From: Rouxiella sp. S1S-2
GTDB lineage: Bacteria; Pseudomonadota; Gammaproteobacteria; Enterobacterales; Enterobacteriaceae
Length of the DNA: 64,000 bases
Assembly: GCF_009208105.1 (NCBI RefSeq)
Contig: NZ_WFKL01000001.1
Span: 4,402,001 to 4,466,000 of the forward strand
Reading direction: 5' to 3'
Positions 30,642 to 42,309 of this stretch are shown piece after piece. Each line of letters starts with the position of its first letter. Position 1 is the stretch's first letter. Below the pieces are notes generated by a model. That model was not told the DNA's origin and did not search any database. It saw only the letters and a program-made list of their open reading frames with translations. The translations under genes and the position numbers were made by a program.

Positions 30642-32046
30642 ATTCAGCCTCCGCCGTTATCGGGCTTTTCTTCCGCGTCTTGAGCCAATAGCTACCCAAC
30701 AGCGCGACCACCCACACGGCTCCGGCATAGAGCGACATGCGCGTATCGGGGAAATAGCCAATTAATCCAATGATAAACACCAGGAAGATGATGGCAATTA
30801 TCGAAGTAAAAATACCGCCACGCAGTGGGAATTCAAGCTCAGAAACCTGCTGACGGCTCAGTTTTAGGCGAAAGCCAATCTGCGAACAGAGGATCATGAT
30901 CCATACCCAAACGGTGGCAAACGTCGCCAGTGAGGCAATGACCAGGAAGACGTTTTCCGGCATGATGTAGTTTAAATAGACCGCCACCAGCAGCGCCGCC
31001 ATCATCACGATAACGGTCATAAACGGCGTACCGCGTCGTGATACCCTGGCAAACACTTTAGGCGCCTGCCCCTGCTCCGCCATGCCGTGCAGCATACGCC
31101 CCACGCCAAAAATATCGGCGTTAATGGCCGACAGCGACGCAGTGATCACCACAAAGTTGAGAATGGTCGCAGCGGCGGCAATGCCCATGTGCTGGAAAGT
31201 CAACACGAACGGACTGCCCTGCGTTCCTACCAGATTCCACGGGAAGATAGACATAATCACAAACAGCGTGCCCACGTAGAACACCAAAATACGCCACGGC
31301 ACCGAGTTAATGGCCTTGGGAATGGTTTTTTTCGGGTCTTCGGCCTCACCGGCGGTGATACCAATAATCTCAATACCGCCGTAGGCAAACATTACCAACT
31401 GCAACGACAGCACGGTGCCCATAATTCCCTGACTGAAGAATCCACCGTGGCTCCACAGGTTACTGATACCGGTGGGATGCCCCCCGTTGCCGATGCCCCA
31501 AAAAATAATGCCGAAACCGGCTAAAATCATGATGATAATGGTCAGCACTTTAAAAAACGAGAACCAGAATTCCAGTTCGCCAAAGACCTTCACGCTCATC
31601 ATGTTGATGCCGCCGATGATAAGCACCACGCTCAGCACCCACATCCAGTGCGGCACGTCAGGGAACCACACGCCCATGTAGATGCCAAACGCGGTCACGT
31701 CGGCAATACCGACAATCAGAATTTCAAAGCAGTAGGTCCAGCCGGTGATATAACCCGCGAGCGGCCCTAAATAGTCCTGCGCGTAGCGTGAAAACGAGCC
31801 AGTCTGCGGGTTGTTAACCGACATCTCGCCCAGCGCACGCATGATGATAAAAGCAATAATCCCACCGACCAGATAAGCCAGCAGTACGCTAGGTCCGGCC
31901 ATTTTAATGGCGTCAGCCGAGCCGTAGAACAGACCGGTGCCAATGGCTGAGCCCAGCGCCATGAAGCGGATATGTCGGGTACTCAGTCCGCGCTTAAGCG
32001 ACGTTGAGGATTTGTCAGCCGACGCTGTATCGAGAGATTGTTGCAT
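30640..32046 (-). CDS. proY: APC-family amino-acid permease ProY
   Basis: 468-residue inner-membrane carrier with twelve helices, of the amino acid transporter (AAT) branch of the APC superfamily. The N-terminal [35 protein letters not shown] and [14 protein letters not shown] match E. coli ProY almost word for word. ProY was described as a cryptic proline transporter; histidine transport has been reported in some bacteria, so the substrate is best called proline or histidine. It lies downstream of brnQ in the same direction, but a terminator separates them. Confidence 0.93.
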   Translation of the reverse strand: MQQSLDTASADKSSTSLKRGLSTRHIRFMALGSAIGTGLFYGSADAIKMAGPSVLLAYLVGGIIAFIIMRALGEMSVNNPQTGSFSRYAQDYLGPLAGYITGWTYCFEILIVGIADVTAFGIYMGVWFPDVPHWMWVLSVVLIIGGINMMSVKVFGELEFWFSFFKVLTIIIMILAGFGIIFWGIGNGGHPTGISNLWSHGGFFSQGIMGTVLSLQLVMFAYGGIEIIGITAGEAEDPKKTIPKAINSVPWRILVFYVGTLFVIMSIFPWNLVGTQGSPFVLTFQHMGIAAAATILNFVVITASLSAINADIFGVGRMLHGMAEQGQAPKVFARVSRRGTPFMTVIVMMAALLVAVYLNYIMPENVFLVIASLATFATVWVWIMILCSQIGFRLKLSRQQVSELEFPLRGGIFTSIIAIIFLVFIIGLIGYFPDTRMSLYAGAVWVVALLGSYWLKTRKKSPITAEAE

Positions 32047-32116
32047 TTAAAAATTCCAAATCATAAAGCACAGTCTAATAACGAAATAACGGAACACTCC
32101 CCGCTATTCTCTACCA

Positions 32117-32146
32117 ACGAAAAAGCCACGGAAACTATTCCGTGGC
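32117..32146 (-). terminator. Intrinsic terminator of brnQ
   Basis: On the minus strand GCCACGGA and TCCGTGGC pair around a six-base loop and are followed by TTTTTCG, about 65 bases past the brnQ stop. It isolates brnQ from proY. Confidence 0.88.
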
Positions 32147-32209
32147 CTGCATTGGCGAAAGCTTAGTCAATCGAGATGCCACCCGTTGAGGGTACACGGC
32201 AAGATTGCA

Positions 32210-33529
32210 TTACTGATGCGCTGTAACGCTGCGCGCACCACTCACCTTGTCATAAACGCCAACCAACACCAGCATCAATACGGAAGGCGGTAGCCACGCC
32301 AGACCCTGCTCGGCCAGCGGCAGATGGGTAGTCCAGACCGGCAGCACAGCGGCGAAGTTAGAGGTTTTGATGCCGTCAATGATACCAAAAATCAGGCTAA
32401 CCAGCATGACCGGCGCAATAATGCGCGAGGAGCTGTTCCACCAGCGCAGGGTAAAGCTCAGCACAATCAGTGCGATACACGGTGGATAAATCGCGGTCAG
32501 CACCGGAATTGAAATCTGAATCAGGTGGCTCAGGCCCAGGTTGGAGACCAGCATGGAGAACAGACCCAAAATAAACACCAGCGACTTATAAGACAGCGGT
32601 AAATACTGTGAGAAGAACTCGGCACAGGCGCAGGTCAGGCCAACCGCCGTGACCATACAGGCGATGAAAATCAGCGCAGCAAGGAAGAAACTGCCCACGC
32701 CGCCAAAGGTTTGTTGAACGTAAGTATGCAGAATAACCGCACCGTTTTTCGCTTCGGGCACCAGAGACGCCGTATTAACACCCAGTTTGAACAGGCTGAG
32801 ATACACCAGCAGCAGGCCCAGACCGGCAATCAGACCGGCATAAATGGTATAGCGGGTTAATAGCTTGGCATCTTCTACGCCGCGGGAACGCGCAGCGTTA
32901 ACGATAACAATACCAAACACCAGCGCGCCCAGCGTGTCCATGGTCAGATAACCATTCACGAAGCCGTTGGAGAAAGGAACGGCCTCATAGGCTGGCGTAG
33001 GGGCCAACGGTTGTCCGGCAGGCCACAGCACGGCGGCGATGCCAAGAATACCCAGTGCAACGATTTTCAGCGGTGCCAGAATATGGCCCACAGTGTCGAG
33101 CAGACGGCCCGGATACAGTGAAATACCAATCACCAGCACGAAATAAATCAGGCTATACACCAGCAGAGGCAACGCGCCGTCGCCGGTCAGTGGCGCAATA
33201 CCGACTTCGAAAGAGACGGTTGCGGTGCGAGGCGTTGCAAACAGCGGCCCCACGGCCAGATAGCAGACCGTAGCCAGCAGCAAACCGGCTTTACGGCCGA
33301 TTGGCGTACTTAGTGCATCGATTCCACCGCCCACGCGAGCAAGCGCAACCACGGTCATCACCGGAAGGCCCACGGCGGTTATCATAAATCCGGCGGCTGC
33401 CCACCAAACGTGGTGACCGGCCTGTAAGCCGACCATCGGCGGGAATATGATATTCCCCGCGCCGACGAATAAGGCAAAAGTCATAAAGCCCAATGCCAGA
33501 ATATCTTTGCTTGTTAATCGATGACTCAT
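32210..33529 (-). CDS. brnQ: Branched-chain amino-acid carrier (LIV-II)
   Basis: 439-residue cation-coupled symporter for leucine, isoleucine and valine in the inner membrane, exactly the E. coli length. The LIVCS family opening [34 protein letters not shown] and the segment [17 protein letters not shown] are intact, and about twelve helices are predicted. It sits upstream of proY as in E. coli. It shares the window with an AzlCD exporter, so both import and export of branched-chain amino acids are encoded within 30 kb. Confidence 0.96.
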   Translation of the reverse strand: MSHRLTSKDILALGFMTFALFVGAGNIIFPPMVGLQAGHHVWWAAAGFMITAVGLPVMTVVALARVGGGIDALSTPIGRKAGLLLATVCYLAVGPLFATPRTATVSFEVGIAPLTGDGALPLLVYSLIYFVLVIGISLYPGRLLDTVGHILAPLKIVALGILGIAAVLWPAGQPLAPTPAYEAVPFSNGFVNGYLTMDTLGALVFGIVIVNAARSRGVEDAKLLTRYTIYAGLIAGLGLLLVYLSLFKLGVNTASLVPEAKNGAVILHTYVQQTFGGVGSFFLAALIFIACMVTAVGLTCACAEFFSQYLPLSYKSLVFILGLFSMLVSNLGLSHLIQISIPVLTAIYPPCIALIVLSFTLRWWNSSSRIIAPVMLVSLIFGIIDGIKTSNFAAVLPVWTTHLPLAEQGLAWLPPSVLMLVLVGVYDKVSGARSVTAHQ

Positions 33530-33931
33530 GATGGATGTCGTGATGCCTGTGCAAAATGAATAAAGTGTCCGCTGCTGGCACTCGGCTTGAACGCTGAGGA
33601 TGACGCCTGACGAGGTATAAAATGACGATATTATGCAGGGGTAGTGCGAGCGACAGCGGCGCTAAGGTACGCTTTTACAGTGCACAAAGGCAAGTCAGAA
33701 TCAAAAAAGCAGAGCGTTTGACTGGTTTTTAAATCCTGAGCAGTAACATTAACTGGATATAGGCAAAATACCGCCACATGATGCGTATGTTTTTTGAACA
33801 ACAAATGCCTATTTCAAGCTTTAATTAAATTAAAAGTGCGCGAAACAACCATTTAAAGGTCGATTCACGCACAATAACTCGGTGTATACGATGTGCTGCT
33901 ACACTCGTTTTTTCGGCCTAAAGCCCGGGAT
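33530..33931. other. Intergenic gap between the MetE-like gene and brnQ
   Basis: 402 bases, mostly A+T-rich, that must contain the brnQ promoter. I see no open frame with coding features, no strong hairpin and no recognised operator. Confidence 0.5.
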
Positions 33932-35032
33932 TTACCAAATTTTCGCCGCGAGATCTACCACCAGTTTCAACTTGTCCCACTGCTGCTGGTCGGTCAGGCT
34001 GTTGCCCTCTTCGGTTGAGGCAAATCCACACTGCGGGCTGAGGCAAATCTGATTGATATCCAGATATTGAGTCGCTTCTTTGACGCGCGCTTCCACGTCT
34101 TTCGCCCATTCCAGACTGCCGGTTTTAGTGGTGATCAGCCCCAGAACGGCTTGCTGCTGGCCTGGTTTGATAAAACGCAGGGGCTCGAAGCCGCCGGAGC
34201 GCTCATTGTCATACTCCAGGAAGAAGCGATCGATGTTCACGGTACCAAACAGAATTTCAGCCACCGGCTCATAGCCGCCTTCAGAAATCCAGGTTGAACG
34301 GAAGTTGCCGCGACAGACATGCAGACCAATAATCAGGTCATCCGGCTTGCCCTCAATGGCCTTGTTTAATACCCGAGCATAGGTTTTCGCCAACGCTTCA
34401 GGGTTATCCCCACGTGCCAGAATTTGCTTCTTCTGATCTTCAGAGCACAGGTAGGCCCAGACGGTGTCGTCGAGTTGCAGATAACGGCAGCCCGCGTCGT
34501 AGAAGGCTTTAATCGCATCGCGATAAACCTGAGCCAAATCATCAAAATAGTCTTCCAGATTTGGATAGACGTCTTTTACCGCATCGCGATTATAGCGAAA
34601 ATGCATCACGCTAGGGCTTGGAATGGTCATTTTCGCGACCGCATCACCGCTGATGCTTTTCAAAAAGCGGAAGTGTTCTATCATCGGGTGGTCGCCAAAC
34701 GCCAGCTTGTTTACCACTTTGATGCTGCGCGCCTTAGTCTGCACGCCGTTGAACTGAATGCCCTGTTCTGCGTCATAACCCTCAACGCCCTGCAGGCCCT
34801 CGAAGAAATCGAAATGCCACCATGCGCGGCGGAACTCACCGTCAGTAACCACTTGCAAACCCGCCTCACGTTGCTGTTGTACAACGCGACGGATCTCGGT
34901 GTCTTCTACTGCACGCAGTTGCTGCGCATCAATTTCACCAGCTTTAAACTGTTGGCGTGCTTTTTTCAACGTTTCAGGACGCAGGAAACTCCCGACAACT
35001 TCGGCGCGATAAACGGGATTAGGCTGTGACAT
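33932..35032 (-). CDS. MetE-core (cobalamin-independent) methionine synthase paralog
   Basis: 366 residues corresponding to the C-terminal catalytic half of MetE, like Bacillus YxjG/YxjH. The zinc ligands are visible: His and Cys in GLHVCRGN, Glu in FLEYDNERSG and Cys in LSPQCGFAS. The substrate-binding aspartate region is YLQLDDTVWA. Such short forms transfer a methyl group to homocysteine, often from a donor other than methyltetrahydrofolate, and some recycle S-adenosylmethionine breakdown products; the donor here is unknown. The start MSQPNPVYRAEVVGSFLRP at 35032 follows an AGGAG site. A perfect MetJ operator about 110 bases upstream shows control by methionine supply. Confidence 0.88.
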   Translation of the reverse strand: MSQPNPVYRAEVVGSFLRPETLKKARQQFKAGEIDAQQLRAVEDTEIRRVVQQQREAGLQVVTDGEFRRAWWHFDFFEGLQGVEGYDAEQGIQFNGVQTKARSIKVVNKLAFGDHPMIEHFRFLKSISGDAVAKMTIPSPSVMHFRYNRDAVKDVYPNLEDYFDDLAQVYRDAIKAFYDAGCRYLQLDDTVWAYLCSEDQKKQILARGDNPEALAKTYARVLNKAIEGKPDDLIIGLHVCRGNFRSTWISEGGYEPVAEILFGTVNIDRFFLEYDNERSGGFEPLRFIKPGQQQAVLGLITTKTGSLEWAKDVEARVKEATQYLDINQICLSPQCGFASTEEGNSLTDQQQWDKLKLVVDLAAKIW

Positions 35033-35143
35033 TCTTAACTCCTGGCAAGGCATCGATGAACACGTCATCACTGCTATTGATTATCGGGTAGCGCGGCGAC
35101 CTTAGGAATTAGTTAACATTGTTAATAATACCTCGAGGTTATT

Positions 35144-35163
35144 TTAGACATCTAGATGTCTAA
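35144..35163. promoter_or_regulatory. MetJ operator (two met boxes)
   Basis: TTAGACATCTAGATGTCTAA is a perfect 20-base palindrome containing two adjacent eight-base met boxes, AGACATCT and AGATGTCT (consensus AGACGTCT). It lies about 112-131 bases upstream of the MetE-like gene. MetJ with S-adenosylmethionine represses through such tandem boxes. Confidence 0.88.
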
Positions 35164-35351
35164 ACGGCTTTAATACTATGCTGCCATGAGAACCCTTCAA
35201 CACCAAATGACTATTTTTCACCTTACGTGAAAAAAATTCATGTTTGGAGGCAGGGCTTGATATTCAGAAGAAGTGGGTCCGAATGGACCCGCTTAAAAGA
35301 GAGGTGTTTTACAATATAAAGGGACGGCGCCAGGCACTAAAAAACAGAGAG
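35164..35351. other. Gap between the MetJ operator and phoR
   Basis: Contains a small perfect hairpin, GGGTCC-GAAT-GGACCC, at 35275-35290 beyond the phoR stop, which could mark the phoBR mRNA end, but no T run follows on the minus strand. Nothing else is recognised. Confidence 0.4.
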
Positions 35352-36671
35352 TTAGTGCTTAATCTTGGCATTTTCGACGGGCGCTGCGTTCACAATCAAC
35401 CGGTTGGGCAGTGTGAACATAAAGCGCGTACCGACACCAATTTCGCTCATGATATCCAATCGAGAATGGTGGTGCGTGAGCGCATGCTTGACGATAGCCA
35501 GCCCCAAACCACTGCCGCCAGTCTGTCTTGAGCGCGCCTTGTCAACCCGATAAAAGCGCTCAGTCAGACGAGGAAGATGCTGAGGCGCAATGCCCGGTCC
35601 GTTGTCACTGACCTGAAACTGCGCGCCCTGCGCCGTATGCTGCCAACTTACCTCAATGCGCGTACCGGTCGGGGTGTGATTAACCGAGTTGTACACCAGA
35701 TTCGATACGGCGCTGCGCAGCTGATCGTCGTTGCCAAAAACCTTAAGCTGGTCGTTGATCTTGAACACAATCTCATGCCGACCGCCGCTCAGGGTCTGCA
35801 CCTCGCGCTCCAGCATGCCCAACATCGTTGGAATATCGACCTTTTCCTGCAAATCAATATTGGTTGCGGCTTCAATTCGAGAAAGGGTCAGCAACTGTTT
35901 GACCAGACCGTCCATCCTGCGCGTCTGTTCCTGCATAGTGTCAAGCGCCTTGCTGCGAAAAGGTTCTTCGAGCTTGGCGTCTTCCATCATTTCAAGATAG
36001 CCCTGTAAAACAGTGAGCGGCGTGCGCAGCTCGTGACTGACGTTGGCAAAGAAGTTACGCCGCGCGCCCTCAAGCTGGCGCATCTGAGTGACGTCGCGCG
36101 CCACCATCAGCAGTTGACCTTCAGAGTACGGCATCACGCGAAACTCGACGAAGTGAGCATTGTTGAGTTGCAGCGTCAACGGACGTGAAAATTCTCTCGT
36201 CTGTATCCAGCTACGCATCTCAGGGTATCGCAGCAGGTTAAAAAGATGTTGGCCATTATCTTCCGGCCAGCGAAAGCCCAGCAGCTCCTGCGCCAGCCCA
36301 TTACACCAAAAGATATTGCCCTCTTCGGTGGTGAGTACCACGGCGTCGGGAAGAGATTCGGCTCCGCTGCGAAAACGTTTTATCAGCAACGCCAGCTCTC
36401 GCCTTCTGCGGCGGTTGCGCATTTGCATCTGATTCAAGCCGTAAAATAGCGGTTCCCAGCTCCACAGGCCGCTGGGTGGGGTAATACTGCGGTCTAGCCA
36501 CAGCCAGTGGGAAAGCTTGAGCTGGTTATAATAGTTCCAGCCCAGCGCTGCCAGCGCTGACGCCAGCAACAACCAGGGAAGATAACCAATGAAAATGGCG
36601 AGGATCAGCGCAGGCAGGCAAAACATAAACAGCTCGCCGGCCAGCCGTCTCCAGGATAATCGTTCTAACAC
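35352..36671 (-). CDS. phoR: Phosphate-regulon sensor histidine kinase PhoR
   Basis: 439 residues (431 in E. coli). N-terminal membrane hairpin ([32 protein letters not shown]), a PAS domain (about residues 95-200), the phospho-acceptor histidine in [19 protein letters not shown], and the ATPase boxes [21 protein letters not shown] and [10 protein letters not shown]. PhoR phosphorylates PhoB when phosphate is scarce and dephosphorylates it when the Pst transporter is active. It follows phoB by 168 bases, a wider spacing than in E. coli. Confidence 0.96.
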   Translation of the reverse strand: MLERLSWRRLAGELFMFCLPALILAIFIGYLPWLLLASALAALGWNYYNQLKLSHWLWLDRSITPPSGLWSWEPLFYGLNQMQMRNRRRRRELALLIKRFRSGAESLPDAVVLTTEEGNIFWCNGLAQELLGFRWPEDNGQHLFNLLRYPEMRSWIQTREFSRPLTLQLNNAHFVEFRVMPYSEGQLLMVARDVTQMRQLEGARRNFFANVSHELRTPLTVLQGYLEMMEDAKLEEPFRSKALDTMQEQTRRMDGLVKQLLTLSRIEAATNIDLQEKVDIPTMLGMLEREVQTLSGGRHEIVFKINDQLKVFGNDDQLRSAVSNLVYNSVNHTPTGTRIEVSWQHTAQGAQFQVSDNGPGIAPQHLPRLTERFYRVDKARSRQTGGSGLGLAIVKHALTHHHSRLDIMSEIGVGTRFMFTLPNRLIVNAAPVENAKIKH

Positions 36672-36839
36672 ACAGTATCTCCGCTGTGAGTGAGTGAACT
36701 GCCTTTATCAGAATAATAATCCACTCTATTTCATTATGCAGGACGGCGACAACTAAACAACGCCCCAGACGCTTGAATACGCCAGCCAGTGGGGTGAACG
36801 AAGGCCGTCAACGCCTGTGCATTCAAAATATAAAGCCTA

Positions 36840-37529
36840 TTAATAACGGGTTGAGAACCTGTAACCCGTTCCGCGAACCGTTTGAATCATTCTATCGTGT
36901 CCGCTAGATTCCAGCGCTTTACGCAAACGGCGGATATGAACGTCTACCGTGCGGTCTTCGACGTATACGTTAGTGCCCCAGACGTTATTGAGCAACTGCT
37001 CACGGCTGTAAACGCGCTCGGAGTGGGTCATGAAGAAGTGTAGCAGTTTGAATTCGGTCGGGCCCATGTCGAGAGCCAGCTCATTGGCCATCACGCGATG
37101 CGACGAAGGGTCCAGACTTAGCCCCTGCATATCAATAACTTCTTCGACAGCCATAGGAGAAATGCGGCGCATCACGGCTTTAATTCGCGCGACCAGCTCT
37201 TTAGGGGAAAACGGTTTGGTAATATAGTCATCGGCGCCGACTTCCAGCCCGCGCACGCGGTCTTCTTCTTCACCACGTGCGGTAAGCATCATGACAGGAA
37301 TATCGCGCGTCAGCGCTTCGCGTTTGAGGTGTTTAATAAACTGAATACCGGAACCGCCCGGCAGCATCCAGTCGAGTAAAATTAATTCGGGGTAAGGCTC
37401 AATAAGACGATTCACCGCCGAGTCGAAATCTTCAGCTTCAATGGGCTGGTAACCATTTTGCTCAAGCACAAAACAAACCATTTCACGGATCGGTGCTTCA
37501 TCTTCCACAACTAATATGCGTCTAGCCAT
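36840..37529 (-). CDS. phoB: Phosphate-regulon response regulator PhoB
   Basis: 229 residues, exactly as in E. coli. Receiver domain with the phospho-acceptor Asp53 in [11 protein letters not shown] and acidic pocket VVEDE; OmpR-type winged-helix domain from about residue 130 ([14 protein letters not shown] ... [13 protein letters not shown]). It activates genes for phosphate scavenging through Pho boxes, including its own. The start [17 protein letters not shown] at 37529 is conserved; the longer frame is discarded. Confidence 0.97.
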   Translation of the reverse strand: MARRILVVEDEAPIREMVCFVLEQNGYQPIEAEDFDSAVNRLIEPYPELILLDWMLPGGSGIQFIKHLKREALTRDIPVMMLTARGEEEDRVRGLEVGADDYITKPFSPKELVARIKAVMRRISPMAVEEVIDMQGLSLDPSSHRVMANELALDMGPTEFKLLHFFMTHSERVYSREQLLNNVWGTNVYVEDRTVDVHIRRLRKALESSGHDRMIQTVRGTGYRFSTRY

Positions 37530-37587
37530 TTGATAGCCTGCCAATAAGTTAGCGAACTTAATTTTGATTTCGGGCGTCATTATGCGT

Positions 37588-37618
37588 CAGATTTGTGACA
37601 GATTTATGAAAAACAGTT
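37588..37618 (-). promoter_or_regulatory. Pho box upstream of phoB
   Basis: On the minus strand, TTTCATAAATCTGTCACAAA lies in a stretch matching the Pho box of the E. coli phoB promoter at most positions, 60-90 bases upstream of the phoB ATG. It supports autoregulation of phoBR. sbcDC diverges from the other side. Confidence 0.85.
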
Positions 37619-37748
37619 TCGCGTGCGACTAAGTGTAGCCAAGCCGTCATATTTGACCCGCGCATTTGTCATAAACACGATTTTTCAACGACATCGCCCG
37701 CTGTGGGCGTTTATACTTGCCGCTTGCAACCGCCACCGCGAGACCCTC

Positions 37749-39005
37749 ATGCGACTGATTCATACCTCCGACTGGCATCTTGGTCAGTACTTTTTTACCA
37801 AGAGCCGTGCGCCTGAACATCAGGCTTTTCTAACCTGGCTGATAGAACAGGTTGAGCAACATCAGGTAGATGCAGTGATCGTCGCGGGGGATATTTTCGA
37901 TACCGGTTCGCCGCCAAGCTATGCCCGTGAGCTGTATAATCGCTTCGTGGTCAATCTGCAAAAAACCGGCTGTCAGTTGGTGGTATTGGCAGGCAACCAC
38001 GACTCAGTGGCAACGCTCAACGAGTCGAGAGAGCTGCTTTCATGCCTGAATACTCAGGTGATAGCCACCGTAGGCGAAGACCTTACGCGTCAGGTATTAA
38101 CGCTAAATAACCGCCAGGGTCAGCCCGGTGCTGTGCTGTGCGCCATTCCTTTCCTGCGCCCGCGCGACCTTCTGGCAAGCCAGGCCGGGCAGTCCGGCAG
38201 TGAGAAACAGCTGGCGCTGCAGGAAGCTATTGCAGCGCACTATTCTTCGCTGTATCAGGCAGCGTGTGCGCGACGAGACGAGCTTGGCCTGCCCTTGCCG
38301 ATTATTGCGACCGGTCATTTGACTACCGTTGGCGTTACTGCCTCCGATTCAGTGCGCGATATTTACATTGGTACACTGGACGCCTTCCCCGCACAGGCGT
38401 TTCCGCCGGTGGATTATGTTGCTTTGGGCCATATCCACCGGGCGCAGAAAATCGCTAAAACCGAGCACATTCGCTACAGCGGATCGCCGATCCCATTGAG
38501 TTTTGATGAAGCAAGCAACGATAAAAGCGTGTATTTGCTCGATTTCACCGGTACTACGTTGAACAGCATTGAAACACTGGCCATACCGCGTTCTCAGCCA
38601 ATGGAAATCATCAAAGGCACGCTGGCCGACATTGAAAAGCAGCTGCTTAGTTTTCAAAATAATGAACCGCAGCACCAAGGCGATCCTCAGAAAAACGTCT
38701 GGCTGGATATTGAAGTCGCGACGCAGGACTACCTGAGTGATATTCAGCGCCGCATCCAGAATCTGACCGACCCGTTGCCGGTTGAGGTAGTACTGCTTAG
38801 ACGCAGCAAGGAGCAGCGGCTGCAAGGACTGCTGCAGCAGGAGAAAGAGACGCTTAAAGAGCTCAGCGTAAATGAAGTTTTCGAACGCCGTCTGGCACAG
38901 GAAAATGCGCCCGAAGAGGGGCGCCAGCAGCGCATCCGTACGCTTTTCTCGCAGGTGCTGGAACAGGTTGAAAGCGGGCATTCCTCGGAGGAAAGCGCAC
39001 AGTGA
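37749..39005 (+). CDS. sbcD: SbcCD nuclease subunit SbcD (Mre11-like)
   Basis: 418-residue metallophosphoesterase, nuclease subunit of the complex that cleaves DNA hairpins and blocked ends (E. coli: 400). Metal-binding motifs: [27 protein letters not shown] and LGHIHRAQ. The start [15 protein letters not shown] at 37749 is the conserved one; the frame is open further upstream into the Pho promoter region. Its TGA overlaps the sbcC GTG by four bases. Confidence 0.96.
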   Translation: MRLIHTSDWHLGQYFFTKSRAPEHQAFLTWLIEQVEQHQVDAVIVAGDIFDTGSPPSYARELYNRFVVNLQKTGCQLVVLAGNHDSVATLNESRELLSCLNTQVIATVGEDLTRQVLTLNNRQGQPGAVLCAIPFLRPRDLLASQAGQSGSEKQLALQEAIAAHYSSLYQAACARRDELGLPLPIIATGHLTTVGVTASDSVRDIYIGTLDAFPAQAFPPVDYVALGHIHRAQKIAKTEHIRYSGSPIPLSFDEASNDKSVYLLDFTGTTLNSIETLAIPRSQPMEIIKGTLADIEKQLLSFQNNEPQHQGDPQKNVWLDIEVATQDYLSDIQRRIQNLTDPLPVEVVLLRRSKEQRLQGLLQQEKETLKELSVNEVFERRLAQENAPEEGRQQRIRTLFSQVLEQVESGHSSEESAQ

Positions 39006-42000
39006 AAATTCTCTCACTACGTTTTAAAAACATCAATTCACTGGAAGGTGAATGGAAAATCGATTTTACCGCCGAGCCGTTTGCCAGCAACGGGTTGTTT
39101 GCCATTACCGGCCCGACCGGCGCGGGTAAAACCACCCTGCTCGACGCCATCTGCCTGGCGCTTTATCACCAAACGCCGCGCCTCGACGTGACCCCGAGCC
39201 AAAATGAGCTGATGACGCGCCATACCGCTGAATCACTGGCCGAGGTGGAGTTTGAGGTGAAAGGCATCGGCTATCGTGCTTTCTGGAGCCAGCGACGTGC
39301 GGGTAATTCGCCAACCGGTAATCTTCAGGCGCCAAAGGTTGAACTGGCGCTGTTGGCCGACGGCAAAATATTGGCCGACAAAGTACGCGACAAGCTGCCG
39401 GCCATCGCCGAACTGACCGGCCTCGACTTCGGGCGCTTTACCAAATCAATGATGCTCTCGCAGGGGCAGTTTGCCGCCTTCCTCAACGCCAAGGCCAATG
39501 AGCGCGCCGAGCTGCTTGAAGAGCTGACCGGCACCGAAATTTATGGACGACTGTCTCAACAGGTTTTCGAGCAGCATAAACAGGCAAAAATTGACCTCGA
39601 CCTGCTGCACCAGCGCGCCGCAGGCATTGAACTGCTGAGCGACGAACAGCGCGTGCAACTCGAGCAGGAACGGGTGATGCTTGCCACACGCGAGAAAGCG
39701 CTGAGTCAACAGGCTGAACGACAGCAGAAGGGCCTCAACTGGCTGCAGCAATGGCAAAATATTGAACAAAAAAACCAGCAGTATCAGCAACAGCTGCTTG
39801 AGGTGGAGCAACAGACTGCTCTGGCAGCGCCGCAGTTACAGCAATTGGCACGCAGTGAGCCGGCCGAAAAATTGCGACCTTTGTTAAATGAGCGCCAGCG
39901 TAATCAGCAACAGCAGACGAGTTTACAGCAGCAGATAACCCAGCTTGCGGCTCAACAGCAGCAAAAACAGGCAGCGATGATGCCGCTGGCCGAGGGTCTA
40001 AAAAACGCTGAAAACGACCTAAAACTGTTGCAGCAAGAGCAACTGCGCGAAGAGAAGCTGATCGACGAGCAGGTTCAACCACTGGATAACGCGACAGCCA
40101 AGGCTCAGGAAAAACTGAGTGAGCTGCAAAAAGATCGCGCGGATCAACAGAGCAAGCAGCAAAAAATCAGTCAGGATCTACAAAAAATCAATGCCGAACA
40201 GGCCCAGCTCGCGCAGCAGGGCAGCCAGTTTAGTGCTAAAGAGGCCGAACTCACCGCCGCGGTTAATCTGCACATGCAGCAGCAGGCAGCACTGGATGCC
40301 CAGTCGCCGCAGGCCGCGCTGCGCCAACGTCAGACTGAACTAACAGAGTGGCGCCCTGTTCGCCTCACACTTTCCACGTTGAACCCGCTTTATCAACAGC
40401 TCACCCAGCGCATCAGTCGTCAGCAGCAAGAGTTTACGACGCGACAGGCAGAGTTGACTGCCTTTGAGCAACGGCTCACCGAAATCCGAGCGCAGTTTAA
40501 ACTGCACAAACAGCATCAGCTCGATGTTGAAAAGATTTTGCAGCAAGAACAGCTGATCGTCCGCCTTGAGGCCGAGCGCGCCAGGCTACAAACCGGTGAC
40601 CCCTGCCCACTTTGTGGATCAACGTCGCACCCGGCCATCGCTGAATATCAGGCGGTGACGCCTTCTGAAACCGCACGGCGAGTTGATGAAATGCGTCAGG
40701 AAACGGAGCGTTTGCAGACTGCCGGTACGGAGCTGCGCGCCCGCACTGAATCATTTAAAGAGCAGCAACTGCGACTGCAAAACGCGCTGGAGCAGGACGT
40801 CAAACAGCAGGCGGACTACTTCACGCAGTGGCAGCAGGCCTGTGCGACGCTCTCTCTGAGCTTCGGCCCTCAGGAAGATGACGCACTGAAAAACTGGCTC
40901 AGCGAGTGTGAACAGGAGGAACGCAGCGTCCAGCAAACGCTTCGTCATTATGATGAGACTTCTCAGGCGCTACAGCGTGCCAAAGAGAATCTTTATGCGG
41001 CGCAAAACGAGCAGCAAAAGGTGCAGCAGCAGGTATTATTGCTGGCAGAACGCAGCACCACGCTGCAAAAAATTCTTTCGGAATTAGAACAGCTTGTGAA
41101 GCTGCTTGATAAACAGATCGCAGAAAATGAGCAATCATTGGCGCAACTTGGCGCGCAGCGTAAAGAAATCTTCGGCGACAGACAAATTATTCAGGTGCGC
41201 GAACAGCTGCGCCAACGGCGTAAAAGCGCGGAACAGGTCCACCTTCTGGCCCATGAAAGCCTGAAAAGCGTACAGCAACAGCTCGACCAGCTCTCGGGGC
41301 AACTCGTTAGCCAACAGCAGCAGTTGCAACAGAGCGAAACAAGTCTGCAATTGGCTGAAATTCAATGGCAGCAGGCGCTAGCGACCAGTGAATTTATTGA
41401 TGAGCAAGCCGTGCTGAATGCCCTGATTGATGAAACATTGCGCCAGCAGTTACAGCAGCTCAAAGAGAAATTGCAGCAGCAGCAGACGCAGGTCCAAACC
41501 TTGCTACGTCAGTCGGTTGAGCAGTCTGAACAGCATTTGCAATCGCGCCCCGACGGTGTAAGTGCGCAGGAAACCGATGCCGCGACCCTCGCCAACCAAC
41601 TTGGTGAACTCGTCGAGCAGCTCAGAACGCTGCAGCAGCGCCAGGGAGAAGTAAATAGCCAATTGTTAGGTGACAGCCAACGTCAGGCCGGTCAGCAGGC
41701 GCTTTTTGCGCAAATCACCCAGTCGCAAGAGAAGTTTGACGACTGGAGTTATCTCAACCAAATCGTCGGTTCAAGTGACGGGGCTAAATTCCGTCGATTC
41801 GCTCAGGGATTAACCCTTGAACACCTAGTTTATCTGGCCAACAAGCAGATGGATAAACTGCACGGGCGCTATTTCCTGCAGCGAAAAACCAGCGATGCGC
41901 TGGAGCTGGAAGTGGTGGATACCTGGCAGGCGGACGCCGTGCGAGACACGCGTACGCTGTCGGGCGGCGAGAGCTTCCTGGTGAGTCTTGCGCTGGCGCT

Positions 42001-42256
42001 GGCGCTGTCAGACCTGGTCAGCGATAAAACCCGCATTGACTCGCTGTTCCTTGATGAAGGCTTTGGTACGCTGGATGCTGACACCCTCGACACGGCGCTC
42101 GACGCATTAGACAGCCTAAACGCCAGTGGCAAAACGATTGGTGTAATAAGCCATGTGGAAGCGATGAAAGACCGTATTCCAGTGCAGATCAAAGTCAAGA
42201 AAGTGAATGGACTGGGCATCAGCCGTCTGGATAATGAGTATAAAGTTAATGCTTAA
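39002..42256 (+). CDS. sbcC: SbcCD nuclease subunit SbcC (Rad50-like ATPase)
   Basis: 1084 residues (1048 in E. coli), starting with GTG in a GTGA overlap with sbcD. Walker A (GPTGAGKTT, residues near 40) and, at the far end, the ABC signature LSGGESF and Walker [12 protein letters not shown] form the ATPase head. Between them lies a very long glutamine-rich coiled coil broken in the middle by the zinc hook CPLC (Cys535 and Cys538), which joins two molecules. It works with SbcD on palindromic and protein-blocked DNA ends. It is followed by a hairpin. Confidence 0.97.
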   Translation: MKILSLRFKNINSLEGEWKIDFTAEPFASNGLFAITGPTGAGKTTLLDAICLALYHQTPRLDVTPSQNELMTRHTAESLAEVEFEVKGIGYRAFWSQRRAGNSPTGNLQAPKVELALLADGKILADKVRDKLPAIAELTGLDFGRFTKSMMLSQGQFAAFLNAKANERAELLEELTGTEIYGRLSQQVFEQHKQAKIDLDLLHQRAAGIELLSDEQRVQLEQERVMLATREKALSQQAERQQKGLNWLQQWQNIEQKNQQYQQQLLEVEQQTALAAPQLQQLARSEPAEKLRPLLNERQRNQQQQTSLQQQITQLAAQQQQKQAAMMPLAEGLKNAENDLKLLQQEQLREEKLIDEQVQPLDNATAKAQEKLSELQKDRADQQSKQQKISQDLQKINAEQAQLAQQGSQFSAKEAELTAAVNLHMQQQAALDAQSPQAALRQRQTELTEWRPVRLTLSTLNPLYQQLTQRISRQQQEFTTRQAELTAFEQRLTEIRAQFKLHKQHQLDVEKILQQEQLIVRLEAERARLQTGDPCPLCGSTSHPAIAEYQAVTPSETARRVDEMRQETERLQTAGTELRARTESFKEQQLRLQNALEQDVKQQADYFTQWQQACATLSLSFGPQEDDALKNWLSECEQEERSVQQTLRHYDETSQALQRAKENLYAAQNEQQKVQQQVLLLAERSTTLQKILSELEQLVKLLDKQIAENEQSLAQLGAQRKEIFGDRQIIQVREQLRQRRKSAEQVHLLAHESLKSVQQQLDQLSGQLVSQQQQLQQSETSLQLAEIQWQQALATSEFIDEQAVLNALIDETLRQQLQQLKEKLQQQQTQVQTLLRQSVEQSEQHLQSRPDGVSAQETDAATLANQLGELVEQLRTLQQRQGEVNSQLLGDSQRQAGQQALFAQITQSQEKFDDWSYLNQIVGSSDGAKFRRFAQGLTLEHLVYLANKQMDKLHGRYFLQRKTSDALELEVVDTWQADAVRDTRTLSGGESFLVSLALALALSDLVSDKTRIDSLFLDEGFGTLDADTLDTALDALDSLNASGKTIGVISHVEAMKDRIPVQIKVKKVNGLGISRLDNEYKVNA

Positions 42257-42269
42257 CGGCTAACGAGTT

Positions 42270-42308
42270 AATATCGGCCAATGCGCGAAAACGGATTGGC
42301 CGATATTA
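42270..42308. terminator. Hairpin between convergent sbcC and the WaaL-like gene
   Basis: AATATCGGCCAAT and ATTGGCCGATATT pair around a 13-base loop, 14 bases past the sbcC stop and abutting the end of the opposite gene. The T run is short (TATTT). Confidence 0.7.
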
Positions 42309-42309
42309 T

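Noticed and set aside
34424..35029. Open frame of 201 codons opposite the MetE-like gene
   Set aside because: The minus-strand gene has all catalytic motifs; the opposite frame has none and no ribosome-binding site.
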